Shown: piece by piece, positions 1 through 8,981 of the stretch
How the letters are laid out: the number at the start of each line of letters is the position of its first letter
Position numbering within the stretch: the stretch's first letter is position 1
Origin: an uncultured Pseudomonadota bacterium
Lineage (GTDB): Bacteria; Pseudomonadota; Gammaproteobacteria; Ga0077536
Length of the DNA: 64,000 nucleotides
Direction: 5' to 3'
Assembly (NCBI GenBank): GCA_902597385.1
Contig: CACJXQ010000004.1
Span: 28,428-92,427, forward strand
Position numbers and translations under genes: made by a program
The notes under the pieces: model-generated
The model's database searches: none
Seen by the model: only the letters and a program-made list of their open reading frames with translations
What the model was told of the DNA's origin: nothing

Positions 1-192
1 ATAAACTGCACTTTCAATGCTGGAGATTATTGCTATCAGCCTATGAATGATTTGCATGATGAGGAGTTCCTGGAAGACACGATAGTTTATGCAAGTTATC
101 GCGGGGAAAGTGATACCCTCGTGGAGTTTATCGATGAGTCGGGGCAGGTGTGCGGCGAGTTTAAGATGGACGACTTCCGAACTGCAATGTAG
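1..192 (+). CDS. C-terminal end of an unidentified protein (cut by left edge)
   Basis: An open frame runs from the first base to a TAG at 190-192 and encodes the last 63 residues of a protein that starts outside the window. The fragment is acidic, with three cysteines (INCTF, YCYQP, GQVCGEF), and alternates hydrophobic and charged residues in a way that suggests beta strands. I do not recognise the family. It ends 12 bases before folD and may share a transcript with it. That it is a real coding end is supported by the tight spacing and by the continuous frame; the function is unknown. Confidence 0.5.
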   Translation: MNCTFNAGDYCYQPMNDLHDEEFLEDTIVYASYRGESDTLVEFIDESGQVCGEFKMDDFRTAM

Positions 193-204
193 AAGTCTTT
201 AGTA

Positions 205-1047
205 ATGAAGCCCCTCATTCTTGATGGTAAAACCTTAGCTTCAGCTAGTGAAGGTGAGATTACCAAACGGGTCAAAAGACTAATCGAAGAATCGGGTGGG
301 AAGAAGCCGGTGCTGGCGACCATTCTCGTCGGACAAGATCCCGCATCTGCGACATACGTACGCATGAAGGGGAATGCTTGCGGTCGCGTTGGGATGGATT
401 CTAGGCGCATAGAGTTAGATGGATCGACCACAACTGTAGAATTACTAGCTGAAATTGACAAGTTAAATAAAGATGAAAGCGTCCAGGGGATTTTGTTACA
501 ACACCCAGTTCCCAATCAGATTGATGAGAAAGCCTGTTTTGATAGGATATCAGCCGCAAAAGATGTAGATGGGGTTACATCTTTAGGGTTTGGGATGATG
601 GCCATGGGCTTGGACGCTTATGGGTCGGCTACACCCGGTGGGATTATGCGTTTATTGACTCACTACAAAGTTGATTGTGCTGGAAAGCGAGCCGTCGTGG
701 TGGGACGCAGCGCTATTTTGGGAAAACCAATGGCGATGATGCTTCTTAATGCAAATGCGACGGTCACGATTTGTCATTCTAAGAGCAAGAATCTAGCTGA
801 AGAGGTAAGCCGAGCTGAAATTCTAGTTGGGGCAGTTGGAAGGCCAGAGTTTATAAAATCTGATTGGCTTAGTGAGGGGACTGTTGTTGTGGACGCTGGA
901 TATCATCCAGGAGGAATTGGAGATATAGAAGTAGAGTCAGCACTGGATCGAATTAGTGCCTATACTCCAGTTCCAGGCGGCGTTGGCCCAATGACAATAA
1001 ACACGTTAATCTTGCAAACATTGGAGTCTGCTGAAAAATCTATTTAA
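205..1047 (+). CDS. folD: Bifunctional methylenetetrahydrofolate dehydrogenase / methenyltetrahydrofolate cyclohydrolase
   Basis: Cytosolic FolD interconverts 5,10-methylene-THF, 5,10-methenyl-THF and 10-formyl-THF, normally with NADP. At 280 residues it has the usual length. The catalytic set is visible: Tyr51 and Lys55 in YVRMKGNAC, Gln99 in the ILLQHPVP loop, and Asp122 in KDVDG. The Rossmann half carries [13 protein letters not shown] and [14 protein letters not shown], and the C-terminal signature [15 protein letters not shown] is intact. The ATG at 205 lies 12 bases after the preceding stop, and a class III CoA-transferase follows 42 bases later, so it could be the first gene of that transcript. 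QHPVP instead of the common QLPLP is a known variation of the family. Confidence 0.96.
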   Translation: MKPLILDGKTLASASEGEITKRVKRLIEESGGKKPVLATILVGQDPASATYVRMKGNACGRVGMDSRRIELDGSTTTVELLAEIDKLNKDESVQGILLQHPVPNQIDEKACFDRISAAKDVDGVTSLGFGMMAMGLDAYGSATPGGIMRLLTHYKVDCAGKRAVVVGRSAILGKPMAMMLLNANATVTICHSKSKNLAEEVSRAEILVGAVGRPEFIKSDWLSEGTVVVDAGYHPGGIGDIEVESALDRISAYTPVPGGVGPMTINTLILQTLESAEKSI

Positions 1048-1089
1048 AAAGACGGCGACGCAATAAAATATCGAGGGGGGGGACTTTTT

Positions 1090-2310
1090 TTGAACAAAAA
1101 CGAACATTTGCTGACAGGTATCCGAGTGCTTGATTTTACTCGGGCGTTAGCGGGACCCACATGCACAAGGATGTTTGCGGAAATGGGTGCCGAGGTGATT
1201 AAAATTGAATCAGCTCCTAATGGAGAAATGACGCGCCAAATTACAAAAATGAGGGCTGATAGAAGCTTTTATTTTATCCAACAAAATTTAAATAAAAAAA
1301 GTTTTTGCGTGGATTTATCCCAAGGTGAGGCTGTTGAAATTATTAAAGAGATAGTACCTCATTGTGATGTTGTGGTCGAAAATTTTCGACCTGGAGTGAT
1401 GGAAGCTATTGGTTTCGGTTACGAGACCTTGAAGGAGCTGAAAGAAGACATCATTCTCTGCTCTATATCGGCTTTGGGTCAAAAAGGTCCACTTTCGAAA
1501 AAACCTGGCTATGACTATATAGCTCAAGCTTACTCTGGCGTGACTTCCATGATAGGTGAAAAAGATTCGGCACCGTATATTCCGTTAGTTGGACTTGGCG
1601 ATATCAGTACCGGGGTTCATGGAGCTTTTGGAATAGCGGCTTCTCTTTTGCACCGCGCGAGAACGGGTGAAGGACAACACTTAGATATTGCTTTGCTGGA
1701 CTGCTATTACCACTATCACGAGTTAAATGTTCTTCAATACTCCGGGACTGAAGGTCAAATTAAACCTACTCGAGGAGGGCGTCATGTGACCTACGTTTGT
1801 CCCGCTGGAGTGTTCGAAGGACCTGGCGGTGGTTATATGGTTCTTATGGGGTTTCTTCATCATTGGGAAGATCTTTGTACTGCCATGGGCCGAGAAGATC
1901 TTACTGAAAAAGAGGGATGGGCGACTGATCCGGAGCGTTTGGAAAGGCAGTCAGAAGTGATAGCTTTAATTGAAGCTTGGTTGAAAACGTTTGGCTCTGT
2001 CGATGAAGCATTAGCGGTGCTGGAAAAATTCGATGTGCCCTGTGCGCCTGTGCTTAGTGTAGAAGACACGGTTAACCACCCGCACCTGATAGAGCGAGGT
2101 ACCGTCAGAACGATCGAGGACCCTATTGCTGGTACCTTCAAAATCCCGGGGCATCCGATAAAGACGTCTGGATATAGTGCCGAAGGTGATTTTGTAGCGC
2201 CGACCTTAGGGCAACACAATAGCGAAATTCTCGAAACAATCTTGGGAAAAAGCACGCAGGAGATCGCGGATTTAGCAAAGAAAGGTGTCACTTCCTCATC
2301 GGATACGTAA
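1090..2310 (+). CDS. Class III (CaiB/BaiF) CoA-transferase
   Basis: This enzyme transfers CoA between a CoA-thioester donor and a free carboxylic acid. The family signatures appear in order: LDFTRALAGPTCTRMFAEMG (residues 14-33), EVIKIE, VVENFRPGVMEAIGFGYE and GYDYIAQAYSG. The acid that forms the mixed anhydride in this family aligns with Asp171 in LGDISTGVHGAFG. The start is a TTG, chosen because a G-rich ribosome site (gaggggggg) lies about 7 bases upstream and no better ATG precedes the first motif. It is the first of six closely spaced genes (gap of 36 bases to the next). The acid substrate cannot be told from sequence; formyl, carnitine, succinyl and racemase-type members look alike. Confidence 0.9.
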   Translation: MNKNEHLLTGIRVLDFTRALAGPTCTRMFAEMGAEVIKIESAPNGEMTRQITKMRADRSFYFIQQNLNKKSFCVDLSQGEAVEIIKEIVPHCDVVVENFRPGVMEAIGFGYETLKELKEDIILCSISALGQKGPLSKKPGYDYIAQAYSGVTSMIGEKDSAPYIPLVGLGDISTGVHGAFGIAASLLHRARTGEGQHLDIALLDCYYHYHELNVLQYSGTEGQIKPTRGGRHVTYVCPAGVFEGPGGGYMVLMGFLHHWEDLCTAMGREDLTEKEGWATDPERLERQSEVIALIEAWLKTFGSVDEALAVLEKFDVPCAPVLSVEDTVNHPHLIERGTVRTIEDPIAGTFKIPGHPIKTSGYSAEGDFVAPTLGQHNSEILETILGKSTQEIADLAKKGVTSSSDT

Positions 2311-2346
2311 TATAGAATAAAAGATAAATAGGTTAAGCGGAAGAAA

Positions 2347-3525
2347 ATGATTGAACAAATAGCTGGATTGTCGGAAGAGCGGCAGATGATCGTTGAAGCT
2401 GCTCGGGAATTTACAATGAAAGAGGTACTACCAGTCGCTAACCAGCTTGATCCTCAAGAGGGAGAAATTCCGATGGACCTTCGGGATAAGCTAGCCGATA
2501 TGGGGTATTTTGGTATTAGATTGCCAGAAAAATATGGAGGAAGTGGGTTAGGGTGTTTTGAATATTGCTTGATCTCTGAGCAACTTGCCCGAGGGTGGAT
2601 GAGTGTTGCCAGTATAGTGGCGCGTGGTAATGGAACTTTGACTTCCGATTTATTATCTGAGGAACAGAAAGCGGAGATCCTTCCCAAAGTATGCACGGGT
2701 GATTATCTAGGGGCTATGTCTCTTTCAGAACCAGAGACTGGATCGGATCTGGCTTCTATCTCCTGTCGTGCGGTAAAAGAAAATGACGGATGGCGGATTA
2801 CCGGCAATAAGTATTGGTGTACATTTGCCGACGGAGCAGATTACATACTTCTATTTGCTAGAACGCAATCTGAAGTAGTCTCAGATAAAAAGCACCTTGG
2901 CATCAGTGCATTTTTGATAAATAAAAAGCGAGGAGAGTTGCCAGAGAATGTGAAGGGCAGCCCAATTCCTAAAATCGGATATTTTGGTTGGAAAACCTAT
3001 GAATTAGCTTTCGACGGATTATTGTTACCTTCCAACGCGTTGATTGGAGAAGAGGGAAAGGCTTTTTATGCCTTGGCGAAGGGATTAGACGAAGCCCGTG
3101 CTCATACCGCAGCCCGTTCTATCGGATTAGCACAGGGTGCTCTAGAAGATGCGATCAATTATTCGGAGCAGAGAATTCAATTTGGTTCTCCGATTTCAGG
3201 ATTCCAGGATCTAAGATTTAAGATAGCTCGAATGGCCACTGAGATAGAGGCTGCTCGTAGACTGCTCTATCATGTGTGCGAATGTATAGATTCCGGAGAA
3301 AGGTGTGATAAGGAAGCGTCTATGGTCAAATATTTCGCGAGTGAGATGTCAGAGCGTGTGACCAGTGAAGCACTTCAAATTCTAGGTGGCGCGGGTTATA
3401 CGAAGCTGCATGCAGTAGAGCGGTACTGGCGAGACGCTAGATTAACTAAGATTTTCGAAGGTACCTCGGAAATTCAACTACGAATTATCTCGGATAACAT
3501 TTTAGGGAAGGCTAAAACGACCTGA
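2347..3525 (+). CDS. Acyl-CoA dehydrogenase
   Basis: An FAD enzyme of 392 residues that oxidises an acyl-CoA at the alpha,beta position and passes electrons to ETF. The layout is standard: helical N-terminal domain, beta domain with GAMSLSEPETGSDLASI and KYWCTFADGADYIL, and C-terminal helices with RIQFGSPI and LQILGGAGYTK. The catalytic base is Glu371 in KIFEGTSEIQ. The overall pattern is nearest to the short-chain and glutaryl-CoA groups, but the acyl chain is not predictable. It sits between two CoA-transferase genes with 36 and 28 base gaps, so a CoA-activated acid made by one of them is a plausible substrate. Confidence 0.93.
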   Translation: MIEQIAGLSEERQMIVEAAREFTMKEVLPVANQLDPQEGEIPMDLRDKLADMGYFGIRLPEKYGGSGLGCFEYCLISEQLARGWMSVASIVARGNGTLTSDLLSEEQKAEILPKVCTGDYLGAMSLSEPETGSDLASISCRAVKENDGWRITGNKYWCTFADGADYILLFARTQSEVVSDKKHLGISAFLINKKRGELPENVKGSPIPKIGYFGWKTYELAFDGLLLPSNALIGEEGKAFYALAKGLDEARAHTAARSIGLAQGALEDAINYSEQRIQFGSPISGFQDLRFKIARMATEIEAARRLLYHVCECIDSGERCDKEASMVKYFASEMSERVTSEALQILGGAGYTKLHAVERYWRDARLTKIFEGTSEIQLRIISDNILGKAKTT

Positions 3526-3553
3526 AATTCCGACTGAAAAAAGTGAGTCATAA

Positions 3554-4735
3554 ATGGTAAAAAAGGCCTCCGTAGAAGGTGTTTTGGATGGGATGGTTAT
3601 CATCGATCTTACTCAGATGTTGGCAGGCCCATATTGCACGATGATGTTAGCCGATCATGGCGCTGATGTGATAAAAATAGAACCGCCAGAGGGAGACATG
3701 TCTCGACGATTAGGGCCTTATGCTGATGACAAGGATGGGCAAAATCACAGTGGTTACTTTCATAGCATAAACAGAAATAAGAGAAGTGTTGTTCTAGATC
3801 TGAAAAGTGCAGAAGGGGTGCTGATATTCAAACGCTTAATTGAAAAGGCAGATGCGGTTGTAGAGAACTTCAGAGAGGGGGTCATGGAGCGATTAGGCCT
3901 TTCCTATGAGACTTTAAGGGAGATTAATCCACGGCTGGTTTATGCGGCCATACGTGGTTTTGGAGATAGTAGAACAGGTAAAGGGCCTTACAATGAGTGG
4001 CCTGCATTCGATATTGTGGCCCAGGCGATGGGAGGTTTCATGTCGATGACGGGTGCTTCCGACTTGCCCACTAAAGCGGGGCCCGGTGTGGGAGACATAG
4101 TTCCAGGACTCATGTGCGCTTTTGGCGTGGTTTCCGCTGTTCGACGGGCGGAGCATACTGGAGAGGGGCAATTCCTCGATGTAAGTATGTATGATGCAAT
4201 GGTAGCCTTCTGTGAGCGTATGGTTTACCGCTACTCGTTTGCTGGTGAGGTTTCAGTGGGAGAGGGTAATGAACATCCTCTGGTTAGTCCTTTTTCCATT
4301 TACCAGGCGGCGGATGGTTGGATTGCTATTGCTTGTCCTCTTGATAGTCAATGGCAGAAGTTGTTAGAAATCGTAAAATTAGACGTTTTATCGACCGACG
4401 AAAGATTCAGTACAAACGAGCTTAGAGTGTGCAATGCAGACGAGCTTAGAGTCGAACTCAGTAAATGGACCAGCAGACAAACTAAGGCTGAATTGGTGGA
4501 AAAATTAGGTGGGATTGTCCCGTCAGGAGCGGTAAATAATGTAGAGGACATTTTAAATGATCCACAGACACAAGCGAGAGAGATGGTCGAAGAGATTGAT
4601 CTAGGAGAACACGGACGTCGCTTATTAGCAGGGGTGCCGATAAAGTTTTTCTCTACCCCAGGCGGTGTTAGAACTGCTGGACCGAATCTAGGGGGGCATA
4701 CGGAGGAAGTCCTAAAGGAGTTTGGATTAAACTAA
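3554..4735 (+). CDS. Class III (CaiB/BaiF) CoA-transferase
   Basis: Second CoA-transferase of the run, 393 residues and clearly diverged from the one at 1090. Motifs: IDLTQMLAGPYCTMMLADHG, DVIKIEPPEGD, NRNKRSVVLDL and VVENFREGVMERLGLSYE. The catalytic aspartate aligns with Asp181 in VGDIVPGLMCAFGV. Two class III transferases around one acyl-CoA dehydrogenase suggest either a two-subunit transferase or separate steps that activate and release an acid; both are inference. The start is the ATG at 3554, preceded by a short AGTGAG site. Near residues 289-300 the sequence ELRV occurs twice, encoded by a 13-base direct repeat, but the family alignment keeps its normal length there. Confidence 0.9.
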   Translation: MVKKASVEGVLDGMVIIDLTQMLAGPYCTMMLADHGADVIKIEPPEGDMSRRLGPYADDKDGQNHSGYFHSINRNKRSVVLDLKSAEGVLIFKRLIEKADAVVENFREGVMERLGLSYETLREINPRLVYAAIRGFGDSRTGKGPYNEWPAFDIVAQAMGGFMSMTGASDLPTKAGPGVGDIVPGLMCAFGVVSAVRRAEHTGEGQFLDVSMYDAMVAFCERMVYRYSFAGEVSVGEGNEHPLVSPFSIYQAADGWIAIACPLDSQWQKLLEIVKLDVLSTDERFSTNELRVCNADELRVELSKWTSRQTKAELVEKLGGIVPSGAVNNVEDILNDPQTQAREMVEEIDLGEHGRRLLAGVPIKFFSTPGGVRTAGPNLGGHTEEVLKEFGLN

Positions 4736-4775
4736 GGGACTAATTTTGAATTTTGATAAGATAGGAAGTAAAGGC

Positions 4776-5639
4776 ATGAAATTAGGCGTGATGAGTTTCA
4801 ATACTGAGTACACTATAAGAGCGGATGATTTGGCCCGCGCCGCTGAGGAGCGAGGGTTCGATTCGGTTTGGTTTCCGGAACATACTCACATCCCATCTAT
4901 ACGAACGACTGATTTTCCAGGAGGTGGCACTCTTCCGAAGGAATACGCCCACATGTCTGATCCTTTTATCAGCTGTATGTCGGCTGCAGGTGCTACCACT
5001 CATCTAAAAGTTGGAACAGGTGTCAGCCTCATACCGCAGCATGAGCCGATCGCCCTAGCAAAAGCAGTTGCCACTTTAGATAGGCTAAGTAATGGTCGGT
5101 TTTTGTTCGGTATAGGCGCCGGGTGGAATGTTGAAGAGATGGAAAACCACGGGGTTGCTTACTCTAACCGCTGGAAGGTCCTGGAAGAGCATTTAAAGGC
5201 TATGAAATTACTCTGGACTGAGGAGGAAGCGTCCTTCAATGGCGATTATGTGAAGTTTGATAAAGTTTGGTCTTATCCGAAGCCACTTACTCAACCCCAT
5301 CCACCCATAATCCTTGGTACATTCGGTTCGAAATGGGGAAGACAAAGGGTTGCCGAAATAGGAGATGGCTGGATCCCCATTGGTCTATTTCATGAGGACA
5401 TGATGGCGGATATCGAAGATCTTAATCAGCGGTTGGTTGCCTTGGGTAGAGAACCAGATTCTGTGGAGATAACCATATTTGATGTGTATGAGACTTGCGA
5501 GGAGGATTTAAAAAAATACGCTGATTTGGGCTTATGCTCTAGGGCCGTACCGCGATGCCCAACTGAAGATAAAGATTCCGTCTTGCGTTGGCTCGATAAA
5601 TATGCGGAAATTGGACGCAGGATTGGTGCAATCGATTAG
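4776..5639 (+). CDS. LLM-class flavin-dependent oxidoreductase
   Basis: A luciferase-like monooxygenase-fold protein of the group often annotated as F420-dependent (TIGR03619-like). Visible motifs: WFPEHTHIP near the N-terminus, KVGTGVSLIPQHEPIALAKA, LDRLSNGRFLFGIGAGWN and EIGDGWIPIG. The frame is open from a TTG at 4746, but I prefer the ATG at 4776 because an AGGAAG site lies just upstream and paralogues begin with M-K-x-G at this point, giving 287 residues. It is strongly similar to the LLM protein at 15936 (HTHIP, GIGAGWN, VWSYPKP). No F420 synthesis gene is in the window, so FMN or F420 as cofactor is open. Fourth gene of the six-gene run. Confidence 0.88.
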   Translation: MKLGVMSFNTEYTIRADDLARAAEERGFDSVWFPEHTHIPSIRTTDFPGGGTLPKEYAHMSDPFISCMSAAGATTHLKVGTGVSLIPQHEPIALAKAVATLDRLSNGRFLFGIGAGWNVEEMENHGVAYSNRWKVLEEHLKAMKLLWTEEEASFNGDYVKFDKVWSYPKPLTQPHPPIILGTFGSKWGRQRVAEIGDGWIPIGLFHEDMMADIEDLNQRLVALGREPDSVEITIFDVYETCEEDLKKYADLGLCSRAVPRCPTEDKDSVLRWLDKYAEIGRRIGAID

Positions 5640-5676
5640 AACAAATCAAAATACGTTGTAAGAAAAGGTAGACAAA

Positions 5677-6072
5677 ATGGGGACATATTTTCCTTTAGAG
5701 AAAGTGAAGAATGCGCTAAACAAAGATGCAGAATTTGAGCTAGTCGCAAGGTTTTGGACTGTAGACATTCGCTTTAAAGTTGGAGATGAATTTTATTTTA
5801 TGGTTATCAGGGATGGAGTCGTGGAAGATTTCTATCAAGGAACTACTGGGTTGGACGCATACACTATCAATGTTGGAGGGGCCCTAGAGGTTTGGGATAA
5901 GATGATGGAGTTACCGCCACAACCCTTTTATCACGATTGGTTCGCCGCTTCATTTCATCACGAATTTGAGTTGGGAGGAGATCTGCAATCTGCTTATGCT
6001 TATTATTATGCTTTGAAGAGAATACACGCCTGTATGGCCCAGTCTGTTAATACTACAAAATTTGCTGCTTAA
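5677..6072 (+). CDS. SCP2-like small protein
   Basis: A 131-residue protein with no export signal. The pattern FWTVDIRFKVGDEFYFMVIRDG, then an acidic stretch, then YTINVGGALEVWDKMM and a final helix with GDLQSAYAYYYALKRI, resembles the sterol-carrier-protein-2 fold (strand-rich core, conserved G-D before the last helix). SCP2-like domains bind hydrophobic ligands, including fatty acyl-CoA. The gene has a weak AAAGG site before the ATG and sits 15 bases before an alpha/beta hydrolase, so it may present a lipophilic substrate to the neighbouring enzymes. The fold assignment is from pattern only; it should be treated as probable rather than certain. Confidence 0.65.
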   Translation: MGTYFPLEKVKNALNKDAEFELVARFWTVDIRFKVGDEFYFMVIRDGVVEDFYQGTTGLDAYTINVGGALEVWDKMMELPPQPFYHDWFAASFHHEFELGGDLQSAYAYYYALKRIHACMAQSVNTTKFAA

Positions 6073-6087
6073 GGGAGGATAATTAAG

Positions 6088-6960
6088 ATGGCTCGTCATT
6101 CCGATATTACTGGTCGTTATGTTTACGTCGATGTGGAGGGGCATGAGTATCGTGTTTACTACGAGGAGGCAGGCCAGGGTATTCCCTTGGTATGTCAGCA
6201 TACTGCTGGATCAGACGGACGGCAGTACCGCCATATTTTAGAGGACAAAGAAATAACTTCGAGATTCCGTGTGATTGCGGTGGATTTACCTTACCACGGA
6301 AAATCTTTACCTCCTGATAGCAAACGTTACTGGGAGGAAAGGTATCAGCTTCACAAAGATTGGTTCATGAAATTTTGGATTTCTTTCATCAAGGAAATGG
6401 AATTGGAGCGTCCGATTTATATGGGCTGTTCAATGGGAGGACATCTAGCTGGTGACTTGGCGCTGAATTATCCTGAAAGCTTTCGAGCTTGTATCGGTCT
6501 TGAGGCCTCGATGTGGAGCGGAGATGTGGATAAGCTCATAAACGAATGGTGGTATCACCCTAGATTATCGAATGATTCTAAACCAGCTATGATGCTGAGC
6601 CTCTGTTCGCCTAATGCTCCTGAGCACCGAGTGAGAGAAACAGTCTGGATGTATAGCCAAGGTGCTCCTGCTGTGTTCTCAGGGGATTTGGTTTACTACG
6701 GTATAGAGCATGATCTACGGGAAACCGCAGGGCAAATTGATACAAGTAAATGCATGTTTTATGTACTGAGCGGTGATTATGATTGGAGTGCTTATCCTGA
6801 GGCTTGCAAGGCTTTGGCAGATGCCGTTCCCGGGTCGTCTTATACGCTGATGAAAGGAATGGGGCATTTCCCGATGTCAGAGGATCCTGTACAGTTTAAA
6901 AAGTACATCATGAAGGTGTTGGAAGATATTGAGCAGAGGAGCCAGGATAAGGCTGCTTGA
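6088..6960 (+). CDS. Alpha/beta hydrolase
   Basis: A 290-residue alpha/beta-hydrolase-fold protein, probably cytosolic. The oxyanion region is CQHTAGSDGRQYR, the nucleophile elbow is GCSMGG with Ser115, and the catalytic histidine is His260 in GMGHFPMSEDP; SGDYDW about 35 residues earlier is the likely acid position. HTAG in place of the usual HG-x-P oxyanion loop is typical of a subgroup also found beside LLM and CoA-transferase genes. Last gene of the six-gene run, starting 15 bases after the SCP2-like gene with a GGGAGG ribosome site. The ester, thioester or C-C substrate is not predictable. Confidence 0.88.
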   Translation: MARHSDITGRYVYVDVEGHEYRVYYEEAGQGIPLVCQHTAGSDGRQYRHILEDKEITSRFRVIAVDLPYHGKSLPPDSKRYWEERYQLHKDWFMKFWISFIKEMELERPIYMGCSMGGHLAGDLALNYPESFRACIGLEASMWSGDVDKLINEWWYHPRLSNDSKPAMMLSLCSPNAPEHRVRETVWMYSQGAPAVFSGDLVYYGIEHDLRETAGQIDTSKCMFYVLSGDYDWSAYPEACKALADAVPGSSYTLMKGMGHFPMSEDPVQFKKYIMKVLEDIEQRSQDKAA

Positions 6961-6993
6961 TAATTGGTATGGAGGCTCGTTTAGTCTGGCCAG

Positions 6994-7410
6994 TTAACTA
7001 TCCGGAATATCTAGCTCTACGACGTCTCCAAGTATAGACAACACGTGCTCAGGCGTTACTATGGGCTCATGGGTGACAGGTTTTACGCTTACACAAATCG
7101 TTTTGGCGGAAAACACCTTTCGAGATGCTACCGTTCCCACTGTGCCGAGATCGAAAGACTTCTTGCCGTAGCGGGTAACGCCGATTTCCATATCGAGGAG
7201 ATCTCCTGTACGAGCAGGGCTATGCCATTCTATGATCGATTTGACGACCATCCATTCCCAACCTAAGTCTTCATATCTTTGGTTGGGAGAATTGCTTCGA
7301 ATCCAGACTTCTGAAGCATCATCTATATATGCTAAATAATTAGCATTAAAGACGACCCCTTGCTGGTCACATTCACCGTAACGTACTCTGAGTTGATGAT
7401 TGAATGGCAT
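6994..7410 (-). CDS. Acyl-CoA thioesterase, 4HBT/YbgC type
   Basis: A hot-dog-fold thioesterase that hydrolyses acyl-CoA. The N-terminus carries the family signature LRVRYGECDQQGVVFNANYL, with the catalytic Asp in the CDQQG segment, followed by the long helix YIDDASEVWIRS. The frame opens at a TTG at 7428, but the ATG at 7410 has a GGAG site about 10 bases upstream and starts right before the hot-dog motif, giving 138 residues of normal length. It converges with the alpha/beta hydrolase of the six-gene run with 33 bases between, so it is not in that operon, though CoA release would fit the theme. Confidence 0.85.
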   Translation of the reverse strand: MPFNHQLRVRYGECDQQGVVFNANYLAYIDDASEVWIRSNSPNQRYEDLGWEWMVVKSIIEWHSPARTGDLLDMEIGVTRYGKKSFDLGTVGTVASRKVFSAKTICVSVKPVTHEPIVTPEHVLSILGDVVELDIPDS

Positions 7411-7470
7411 AAGTTTGAGCTTCTCCAATGATGGAATTACTATGGTTGGTGCAAATTTTAATTATATTGG

Positions 7471-8088
7471 ATGAGAGATTTTACAGTGTTTATAAGCGTA
7501 GCGGAAATCAGAACAATTTTTGACAAGAGCATGCCGGAAGATCTTCATGACGATTGGAACGGTGCCCGAGCGTCCGTGGCACTAATTCTTGTTAATCACA
7601 TGGATGATTTAAATATATGTTTTATAAAACGTGCTAAAAGGGATGGAGATCCGTGGTCTGGTCAGGTTGCTTTGCCGGGTGGAAGAGCTACCGACGACGA
7701 GGATGCTTTTACTGTCGCTGAACGGGAGACCCTTGAAGAGGTGGGTATAATATTACCGAGAACCAATTGTGTAGGTCGATTAGAGCCGATAGACGTGTCT
7801 AGTAATCTGAATCGCCAGAGATTACTGCTTTCTCCGGTTTTGTATTTTTTAGAAGAGGATGCTTTAGGCCAAGCTAAGGTGGCCTCGCCCTCGGAGGTTG
7901 ATTCAGTGTTCTGGGTACCGATGAACCACCTTTTTGATCCCAAATCGCATACGACTATTAGGTATCCGAACGCCAGTAAAAGTGCGGCCTATCCGGGAAT
8001 AGGGTTTGAGAGCTACGTGATTTGGGGATTGACCCTCAGAGTACTCCGTAACTTTGCAGAAGTTATAGGTAGAAATTTACCGCATTAG
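7471..8088 (+). CDS. Nudix hydrolase, CoA pyrophosphatase-like (NudL/YeaB group)
   Basis: A 205-residue Nudix protein. The Nudix box is complete from Gly71 to Ile93 (G-x5-E-x7-RE-x2-EE-x-G-I, reading GRATDDE then RETLEEVGI) with the metal-binding glutamates in place. The motif just upstream, KRAKRDGDPWSGQVALPGG, and SPSEVDSVFWVPM downstream are typical of the group that cleaves CoA to phosphopantetheine and 3',5'-ADP, so CoA turnover is the likely role. The ATG at 7471 has no strong ribosome site, and the exact start is uncertain by a few codons. It converges with a TauD-like gene 7 bases away. Confidence 0.85.
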   Translation: MRDFTVFISVAEIRTIFDKSMPEDLHDDWNGARASVALILVNHMDDLNICFIKRAKRDGDPWSGQVALPGGRATDDEDAFTVAERETLEEVGIILPRTNCVGRLEPIDVSSNLNRQRLLLSPVLYFLEEDALGQAKVASPSEVDSVFWVPMNHLFDPKSHTTIRYPNASKSAAYPGIGFESYVIWGLTLRVLRNFAEVIGRNLPH

Positions 8089-8095
8089 TGGGAGT

Positions 8096-8935
8096 TCATC
8101 GAGGTACATCGCCCTCGTGAGTTACTCGGTGCATTACTCGTCTAAATCCATGATAATCGTTTAAGGCGTTATGTTGCGCGCATCTGTTGTCCCAAAAAGC
8201 GAGCGATCCTTTTTTCCATTTGTATCTACAAGAAAACTCTTCTTTCTGCTGGACGGTATAGAGATAATCTAGAATACAACTGCTTTCTTCGATGCTCATG
8301 CCCTCTAAATGCAGGGAGTGCGCAGCGCTGCAGTAAAGCGCTTTTCGACCGGTTCTCGGATGAGTTCTTACAATTGGGTGTGTCGCAGTGGTGATGATAT
8401 CCTCGGAGTCCCGTGGTTTTTCTGCTATTCGGTGTACTCTAGTCACAGCGGCATCCGGTTTCTCGGCACTATTTACGGCTGATAAATTTGAAATTAGTTG
8501 TTTGAACTCCTTGCTCAAACTCTCATAGGCCAGATACATATTTGCGAATAAAGTGTCCCCTCCAAAAGTCGGCACCTCCAGGGCATATAGCATTGAGCTC
8601 GCGGGTGGCTTGGGAAGATAGCTGGTGTCAGTGTGCCATAAGCCTCCGAAATTTATTTTTTCATCTTCGTTTTTGACCACTTCGACGACTTCCGGTTGTT
8701 CTTGCATCCCTTGGACAAAAGGATAATAACCAATATTTCCAAAACGTTTCGCAAAGTCAACCAATTGAGGAGGTGTTAATTTTTGATCTTCGAAGAATAA
8801 TACCAAGTGATTGTGGAAAGCCGATTCTATTTCCTCGACAATTTCTAGCGTAATCTCGGTTGAAATATCAACGCCTGAAATCAATGCGCCTATCGCCGGG
8901 GTCAGAGGGTCTACATGGATGTATTTATACTTCAT
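8096..8935 (-). CDS. TauD/TfdA-family 2-oxoglutarate and Fe(II)-dependent dioxygenase
   Basis: A 279-residue non-heme iron oxygenase. The facial triad is His101 and Asp103 in WHTDTSYLPKPP and His255 in CAQHNALNDYHG; Arg266 or Arg270 in RRVMHR would bind 2-oxoglutarate. These positions lie close to those of E. coli TauD (His99, Asp101, His255, Arg270). The family hydroxylates taurine, other sulfonates, 2,4-D and many other acids, so the substrate is open. The start ATG has an AGGA site 7 bases upstream. An LLM oxidoreductase gene lies 46 bases upstream on the same strand, a pairing reminiscent of sulfonate use (TauD with SsuD), but no transporter is present. Confidence 0.9.
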   Translation of the reverse strand: MKYKYIHVDPLTPAIGALISGVDISTEITLEIVEEIESAFHNHLVLFFEDQKLTPPQLVDFAKRFGNIGYYPFVQGMQEQPEVVEVVKNEDEKINFGGLWHTDTSYLPKPPASSMLYALEVPTFGGDTLFANMYLAYESLSKEFKQLISNLSAVNSAEKPDAAVTRVHRIAEKPRDSEDIITTATHPIVRTHPRTGRKALYCSAAHSLHLEGMSIEESSCILDYLYTVQQKEEFSCRYKWKKGSLAFWDNRCAQHNALNDYHGFRRVMHRVTHEGDVPR

Positions 8936-8981
8936 GATTTAGTCCTGGTGGGAACTAGTTTCAAATCGTTTTCGACTATAA

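Noticed and set aside
4416..4452. A 13-base direct repeat (acgagcttagagt) 24 bases apart inside the CoA-transferase at 3554, giving ELRV twice.
   Set aside because: The protein segment keeps the normal family length there, so it is coincidental codon similarity, not a duplication.
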